Source of the DNA: PLanc-01 sp034678485
Lineage (GTDB): Bacteria; Planctomycetota; Phycisphaerae; Sedimentisphaerales; Anaerobacaceae
DNA: 64,000 nt
NCBI GenBank assembly: GCA_034678485.1
Contig: JAXDBU010000040.1
Span: 1-64,000, forward strand
Direction of reading: 5' to 3'
Shown: positions 59,285 to 64,000 of the stretch, piece by piece
How positions within the stretch are numbered: position 1 is the stretch's first letter
Layout of the letters: every line of letters starts with the position of its first letter
The notes under the pieces: generated by a model
Told to the model about the DNA's origin: nothing
Databases searched by the model: none
What the model saw: the letters and a program-made list of their open reading frames with translations, nothing else
Translations under genes and position numbers: made by a program

Positions 59285-62251
59285 TCATCCCTCGGCGGGC
59301 GGGCGCTTTGCGAGGTGCTTGTCCATGAAGTACAGCAGCGCGGGCAGGTCGATGACGTGCCCTTCGTCATGCACGTCGAGGACGATATTCTCCGGTTTGT
59401 CCATGTTGTCGTAGATCGCCCGGACCTCCTTCATCGCCTCGCGGGCCAGCGGGACATAGAACTGGCTCATCGGTTCTTGAAGGCCGTTCTGGCATTGGAG
59501 CGGCCGGGGGGCGGTCAGGGCGTAGATGTCCGCGTAGTCGGCCAACTCCCGCAGCCCGTCGAACTTCCAGCACATGCAGTGGTCCTGCTCCATGTGGTCC
59601 ATGGTGGTGAGGAAGCCCGCGCTGACGGTGGCCGCGATTCGCTCGTCCATCGCGCCGAGCCACATGGCCATCTCGCCGCCCAGCGAAAGGCCGCCGCAGC
59701 CGATCCGCGATGCGTCCACCTGGGGCAGCGACTGGAGGTGGTCGACGCAACGCATCAGGTCCCACAATCGCTCGCCCATGAGCAGACGGCCTTCCTCTCG
59801 CACGTCGTGCTGGCTCACGGTGGTTGAGATCGTCACGTAGCCGCTGGTGGCCAGGGCGGTGCCGAACCCCCTGTAGTGCGCGTCCTCGAACTTCGCTCTT
59901 TCGGGCTCCTTGGCAATGGTCTCGGTGCTGTACGGGCTGTACAGGTCGCTCCCATGGCCGCCGATGCAGACCACTGCGGGGCACCGACCGCTCTGCGAGG
60001 CGGGCGTCGTCACGATGATGCGGATTCGTCTGCCGGCGGTGGAGTTGATTTCGAGCTCCTCGACCGTGTAGCTGCCCTTTGCTTCGGAGGACAGTCTCTG
60101 CGGATTCAGAGAGATTTGGCTCTTTGTTCGGATCAGATCGTCGATCTTCAGACGCGCCGACAGGCTGGCTCGGACCTCCTTCTGCCACGCGACCGCGTCG
60201 GCGGCGGAGCGGGGGGTGTACTTCCTGGAGCGGAGGTTGCCGGTCGCAGCCAGTGCCGGGGAGACCTCGAAGGTCTCCTTGTCCAGATCGATCGTGACGG
60301 TCGTCCCGTCGGCAAACGTGGTCCGCTGCCTGCGGAACGATTCGTCGAGAAACTCGTGGCTGGTCATATCCAGCAGCCCGACCCGCTGGTTCAGGGCACA
60401 CATCGTGCGGACCTTCGCCAGTTCCTCGTCGCTCGGGAAGGGCGACAGGTAAGGCATGCCTGCGTTGGCCAGGCCGTGGAGGTAACCGAGGTCGGTTTCC
60501 GGGATCCCCCACTCGCCCTTGCCCATGGACCAGGGCAACAGCAGGGCGTCGTGGTACACGAGGTTGAACAGGGGGATGGGGATTCCCGAGGCCGGACCGT
60601 GGCCGGGGTCGGGCAGGAGCGGATACGGACCGTGATGAACCAGATCAAGGTGGGGGACGGACCAGTCGGCGGGTTCCTCGGAACTGACAACCCCGCCCGT
60701 CGAGCGGATGAAGTCCATGCACATGCCGCGGTACTGGAGGCAATCGGCGCGGGTCGCCGGGTGGTCGGGGTGATAGCATTCATCGGGCGGGACTACCGCG
60801 AAGACGTCGAGATAGGCGCCGCGGACCTTGATGCCGTGATCGAGGAGCCAGGAGTAGTTCTTATGGACGTGGCCTGGGGCCAGTCTCGAACAGAGGATCG
60901 ATTGCTTGCCGCCGTACCAGACGCTGTGGAAGGTGCGTTGTCCCTCGCGGTCCACGATCGTGAGGTTTGGATCGTAGGACTTCGCGTCGAGGTAGTAGTC
61001 CCGGTACTGGTCGTGGATCGCGAAGACATAGCCCAGTTCGTCGCACGTGTCGGCCAGTCGTTTCATTGCTTCCCACCCGCCTGCGTCCGGGCAGGGCGGG
61101 ATAATGTCGGGGTGGAGGTTGTCGTAGCCGCGGAAACCCCAGCCGTCGAGGTGGACATAGGCGCGATCGACGCCCTTGGCGGCCAGTCCGCGGAGGTGTG
61201 CGGCCCGCTCATCGAACGTGACGACCTGGTGGTTCTGGGCCGGATCGTCCTTGTTGTAGTACTGGGACTCGGGCTGGATGTGCACGAGAATCGACGTGTG
61301 GACGACGGGCGACCCGACGAGCCTGCCCACCAGCGGATTGCGTGCGATCTTCTCGCGGAGCGAAACGAAATGCCCGGTTTCCTGCACGTGCCGGCGGTAT
61401 CGCTTGGCCATCGTGACATAGTTGCCCTTCGCGAAGAAGCACAGGCGGACACGGCGCGGGTATCGCAACTCGCCCAGCGAATGGACCCAGCGGATCTGCA
61501 TCCGGGTGGGCCCGCCCGGCGGATGCTCGAACCGGCAACCGCCGTCTTCGGGGGTCTCGAGAACAACCAGCATTGCGCCTTGACCTTGCTGATGCCCCCA
61601 CCAGGGCATGTACAGACCCCGCCCGTAGCTCATCGTGTCGTAAAGGTAGACCTGCTTGGGCCAGCTCTTGGGCAACAGCATCCCCTGCATGAAGGGCACT
61701 ACCGTCGTGTCGAAAGACTCCTCCGCCGGCGCAGGCGGCCAGGCGCACTCCAGGACCCGCACGCTGTCCTCACGGGCAATCAATTCGCAGACCAGATCTT
61801 CCTGTGCTCCCTCCAGGCAGACGGACAGATCGATCCCCACGTCCATCCGGCTCTGTTCCTGGTGGAAGTCGCCGAGCGAGATCTTCACTCCGGTCTTGAA
61901 GCCTGTCCGGTAGGGGGATACTGCCCGTTTGCCCGCATCGGCCAGGCGCAGGGAGAATGTCTTGCCCGAGGTTTCCGCGATGAGGTCGCCGCCGGACGAA
62001 GCGATTGTGGACCAGGTGACATTCCCCGACCGGATCGTCATCTGCAAAGTGGTCGGATTCAATTCCACGCTGGTCTTCGACCCGCGGATGATCCACGCGC
62101 CCTGTTTCTCCGTGACTTCGACGGCAGGACTGCCCCAGTCGTTCTGCGTCGGCGCTGCTCCGGCGTGTGACAGGCTCGTTGCGCACAGCAGAATCAGGAC
62201 AAGCCCAAGGGACAGATGGTTCTTCGGTGTGCTGGAGGTCATCTTTGCCAT
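59285..62251 (-). CDS. GH101-like/DUF5696 glycosidase fused to acetyl-xylan-esterase-type hydrolase
   Basis: A 988-residue exported two-enzyme protein. The signal peptide is about 1-32. A galactose-mutarotase-like N-terminal region (about 40-290) precedes a TIM-barrel of the DUF5696/GH101-like type (about 310-690), with VDRAYVHLDGWGFRGYDNLHPDIIP, YVFAIHDQYRDYYLDA and IKVRGAYLDVFAVVPPDECYHPDHP. The C-terminal part (about 740-988) is an alpha/beta hydrolase. Its nucleophile elbow is GLSLGGE with Ser856, the acid may be Asp in LDVHDEGH, and the His in the same DEGHVID is the likely base. The protein combines glycoside cleavage with removal of ester groups. AGGGAGTG precedes the ATG. Confidence 0.83.
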   Translation of the reverse strand: MAKMTSSTPKNHLSLGLVLILLCATSLSHAGAAPTQNDWGSPAVEVTEKQGAWIIRGSKTSVELNPTTLQMTIRSGNVTWSTIASSGGDLIAETSGKTFSLRLADAGKRAVSPYRTGFKTGVKISLGDFHQEQSRMDVGIDLSVCLEGAQEDLVCELIAREDSVRVLECAWPPAPAEESFDTTVVPFMQGMLLPKSWPKQVYLYDTMSYGRGLYMPWWGHQQGQGAMLVVLETPEDGGCRFEHPPGGPTRMQIRWVHSLGELRYPRRVRLCFFAKGNYVTMAKRYRRHVQETGHFVSLREKIARNPLVGRLVGSPVVHTSILVHIQPESQYYNKDDPAQNHQVVTFDERAAHLRGLAAKGVDRAYVHLDGWGFRGYDNLHPDIIPPCPDAGGWEAMKRLADTCDELGYVFAIHDQYRDYYLDAKSYDPNLTIVDREGQRTFHSVWYGGKQSILCSRLAPGHVHKNYSWLLDHGIKVRGAYLDVFAVVPPDECYHPDHPATRADCLQYRGMCMDFIRSTGGVVSSEEPADWSVPHLDLVHHGPYPLLPDPGHGPASGIPIPLFNLVYHDALLLPWSMGKGEWGIPETDLGYLHGLANAGMPYLSPFPSDEELAKVRTMCALNQRVGLLDMTSHEFLDESFRRQRTTFADGTTVTIDLDKETFEVSPALAATGNLRSRKYTPRSAADAVAWQKEVRASLSARLKIDDLIRTKSQISLNPQRLSSEAKGSYTVEELEINSTAGRRIRIIVTTPASQSGRCPAVVCIGGHGSDLYSPYSTETIAKEPERAKFEDAHYRGFGTALATSGYVTISTTVSQHDVREEGRLLMGERLWDLMRCVDHLQSLPQVDASRIGCGGLSLGGEMAMWLGAMDERIAATVSAGFLTTMDHMEQDHCMCWKFDGLRELADYADIYALTAPRPLQCQNGLQEPMSQFYVPLAREAMKEVRAIYDNMDKPENIVLDVHDEGHVIDLPALLYFMDKHLAKRPPAEG

Positions 62252-62585
62252 AGGTTTGCACTCCCTGTGTTAAGGTTCTCTGATTGCCGTGTCATCATAC
62301 CTGCCTTGTGGTCGCATGTCGATGAGTATGATGCAGGGGATATATGGGACCTATGGGACCTGTGCTGCTCCAAGATGCGCAGGCGGCATTATAGGACCGG
62401 CGCTCTGGCCATGGTGCGGAATTTCCCGGTGATTTGCGGAACCTGTCAGATGCTCGTTAAGAGACCTTCTTGGTCTGCCGAGACAGGTCTCGGGACGGAT
62501 CCTGTGGCGTCATAGGGGATGCGTCCTGTGTCGCGCGGTTTCACGCACGATGCACGACGCACGACGCCTGTGAAGGACATCAGGC
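62252..62585. other. intergenic region with promoter and short tandem repeats
   Basis: Between the divergent GH101-like and ATPase genes. It holds the minus-strand promoter at 62294-62322, a tandem TATGGGACC repeat near 62341-62360, and a GCACGATGCACGACGCACGAC run near 62545-62565. No gene-like frame is seen. The plus-strand promoter for the ATPase is not evident. Confidence 0.6.
62294..62322 (-). promoter_or_regulatory. promoter of the GH101-like/esterase gene
   Basis: On the minus strand TCGACA (62317-62322), 17 bases, TATGAT (62294-62299); five of six in each box. The expected start is near 62287, with a leader of about 36 bases. Confidence 0.65.
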
Positions 62586-63869
62586 ATGGCGACAGCAACT
62601 CAAGAGTGCCCCGCCCGATTCGGCGAAGGCATCATCGCATCCTATCCCGACCCCCTCCGGACGTGCATCTGGAATGCCATCGTCGAAAAGGCCACGGACG
62701 TGCATCTGCACTGTGTGGCCGAAGGGCTGCGGGTGCTTCACCGCGTCGATGGGATCATCCATCCCAAAGGGGTGCTCTCGCCGGCCGAAGGTCGAACGCT
62801 GCTGAACCAGTTGAAAAGCGCATCGGGTCTGAACTTCATCCGCTCGTTCACGCCGACCGAAGGCCAACTCACCTGGCCCGACGGCGATATGCGATGGGAG
62901 ATCCGCGTCACACTGACGCCCGTCCGGGATCGCGAGTCCGCCCACTTGCGACTGCTGAGCATGCCCCGAGACGAGTGGGACATCGCCAACCTCGGCTTCA
63001 CGCCCGCCGATCAGGAAAAGGTCGCTGCGGTCGTCCGGTCGCTCACCGGCCTGGTCCTGGTCACCGGGGCCACCGGCTCCGGCAAGACGACCACGATGTA
63101 CTCCCTGGCCTCCCTGATGGACCTGCGGACCACGACGACCTACTCCATCGAGGACCCGGTCGAGTTTCGCCTGCCCTACGTCCAGCAGATCGAGGTCGAT
63201 GAGTGCCACGGACTGACGATGCACGAGGGGTTGCGAACGATCCTCCGTATGGACCCCGACCTGATTCTCGTGGGCGAGATCCGCGACCCGGACTCCGCGA
63301 TGGTGGCCGCCCGTGCCGCGCTTTCCGGCCGGCTCGTTTTGGCGACGATCCACGCCCAGGACGCCGCAGGGGCCATTGATTCCCTCCACTATCTCGGAGT
63401 GCCTCACCACGTCATCGGCAGCTCCTTGCGTCTGATCATTGCCCAGAACCTGATCCGCCGGCTCTGTCCCGATTGCTCCCAGCCCGTTGCATTGGGCGAC
63501 GAAGACCGGGAACTGTTTGCACAATCCGCGATGGAGACTCCCGATCACCTCATGCGGGCCGTCGGCTGCCCGGCGTGCTATTCATACGGCTACCGGGGAC
63601 GGACCGGTGTCTTCGAAGTTGCCCACATCGACGACGAGGTCGCGACCTTCATCCGGTCGGGATCGCATCACCGCGAGATCACCGACTGTCTCCGCAAAAA
63701 GGGGACGCGTTCGATGGGCCAGGACGGCTTGGAGAAGGCGGCGCTGGGCGTCACGACGATGGACGAGGTCCGTCGGGTCTGCACGTTCAGCCGGGGCATC
63801 GAGCTGATGCGACACACGACCGATCCGCTGTCTTTGGAACTCGACAGTCTCACCCGCTCGGACGTGTGA
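62586..63869 (+). CDS. GspE/PilB-type secretion ATPase
   Basis: A 427-residue AAA+ motor ATPase of the type II secretion / type IV pilus family. An N2-like domain (about 15-140) contains ATDVHLHCVAEGLRVLHRVDG. The ATPase domain has Walker A GATGSGKTT (161-169), an Asp box (TYSIEDPVEF, about 190), Walker B LILVGEIRDPDSA (about 225) and the His box LATIHAQDAAGAIDSL. The tetracysteine zinc site is CPDC (294-297) with CPAC (328-331), diagnostic of GspE/PilB rather than PilT. It lacks the N-terminal MshEN domain, so it is shorter than the usual 500-570 residues. It presumably energises pseudopilus assembly for proteins like the prepilin at 58473; no other secretion genes are in the window. Confidence 0.9.
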   Translation: MATATQECPARFGEGIIASYPDPLRTCIWNAIVEKATDVHLHCVAEGLRVLHRVDGIIHPKGVLSPAEGRTLLNQLKSASGLNFIRSFTPTEGQLTWPDGDMRWEIRVTLTPVRDRESAHLRLLSMPRDEWDIANLGFTPADQEKVAAVVRSLTGLVLVTGATGSGKTTTMYSLASLMDLRTTTTYSIEDPVEFRLPYVQQIEVDECHGLTMHEGLRTILRMDPDLILVGEIRDPDSAMVAARAALSGRLVLATIHAQDAAGAIDSLHYLGVPHHVIGSSLRLIIAQNLIRRLCPDCSQPVALGDEDRELFAQSAMETPDHLMRAVGCPACYSYGYRGRTGVFEVAHIDDEVATFIRSGSHHREITDCLRKKGTRSMGQDGLEKAALGVTTMDEVRRVCTFSRGIELMRHTTDPLSLELDSLTRSDV

Positions 63870-63881
63870 GTCCGACGACGG

Positions 63882-64000
63882 CTACCGCGGGATTCGCGCC
63901 AGCGTATAGCTGTACGGCGGCAACGGAAGCGACAGTCTGCCGTCGGCGAGTTCGCTCGTGCTTGCGATGGGCTTGATCGCCTCCGGCGCCTCCAGCGTAT
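63882..64000 (-). CDS. C-terminal end of a probable GH51 alpha-L-arabinofuranosidase (partial)
   Basis: Only the last 38 or so codons lie inside the window, ending at a TAG at 63882-63884. The translation reads TLEAPEAIKPIASTSELA followed by a short loop and LSLPLPPYSYTLARIPR. A 'xPxPYSxTxxR' ending after a PE-x-I-K-P segment is the typical C-terminal strand of GH51 alpha-L-arabinofuranosidases. Assignment rests on this tail alone. It converges on the ATPase gene with a 12-base gap. Confidence 0.5.
   Translation of the reverse strand, partial: TLEAPEAIKPIASTSELADGRLSLPLPPYSYTLARIPR

Noticed and set aside
62540..62568. Short tandem GCACGAC/GCACGATGC repeats, considered as a CRISPR fragment
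   Set aside because: Units of 7-9 bases without spacers of constant length, and no cas gene nearby.

Overview
The window is GC-rich and gene-dense, and almost certainly comes from a member of the Planctomycetota, most likely a Phycisphaerae/Sedimentisphaerales-type heterotroph. The evidence is the family mix: a DUF1549/DUF1553 protein paired with DUF1501, a prepilin-type H-x-DG protein, proteins with Tat-like signals in the Gfo/Idh and xylose-isomerase-like TIM-barrel families, a parallel beta-helix protein ending in a GxYGGTTEASK tail, and many glycoside hydrolases carrying carbohydrate-binding modules. I saw no rRNA, tRNA, CRISPR array, transposase or prophage gene.

Layout. 1-5640 (minus strand): a tight seven-gene cluster runs from an ECF sigma factor and its zinc-finger anti-sigma through a small YbjQ/UPF0145 protein, an alpha/beta hydrolase and a flavodoxin-like protein to an NfeD-SPFH (stomatin) pair. 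It looks like a self-controlled envelope-stress operon. 5792-14376: nadB; a DNA methyltransferase fused to an Mrr-like nuclease and flanked by ~75-bp inverted repeats; a lipoprotein; a YncE/phosphoesterase protein; and a URO-D family protein. 14499-22060: a GH38-type glycosidase, a DUF5054 relative and an MFS sugar porter form a glycan-uptake operon. 22126-24331: HU and EttA housekeeping genes. 24484-29738: a planctomycete DUF1549/DUF1553-DUF1501-PPC operon. 29753-31150: a GH29 fucosidase. 31430-35995: an RND/MMPL exporter, a LolA-like protein and an outer-membrane barrel. 36285-38176: a second ECF sigma factor overlapping a membrane-anchored putative regulator. 38396-39310: an exported TIM-barrel isomerase-like protein.

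39307-49186 (minus strand) is an unusual four-gene operon of exported proteins behind a near-consensus promoter. Three tandem paralogues combine leucine-rich repeats, a bacterial beta-repeat and a parallel beta-helix, and show fusion, internal deletion and domain loss. The fourth is a huge exported protein in which a lamin-tail domain with swapped halves sits inside a PEP/pyruvate-binding (ATP-grasp) domain. 49593-64000 returns to glycan degradation: a Gfo/Idh oxidoreductase, two more GH29 enzymes with binding modules, a DUF5703/GH95-like enzyme with a nested, also segment-swapped LamG domain, a prepilin, a GH101-like/esterase fusion, a GspE/PilB-type ATPase, and the 3' end of a probable GH51 arabinofuranosidase.

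Together the catabolic genes suggest growth on fucose-, mannose- and arabinose-containing polysaccharides, with regulation and envelope-maintenance genes between them. The most notable observation is two independent cases of a beta-sandwich module inserted inside another domain with its N- and C-terminal halves in reversed order. Intergenic regions carry several families of short dispersed repeats, and one has been captured into the N-terminus of an outer-membrane protein gene.
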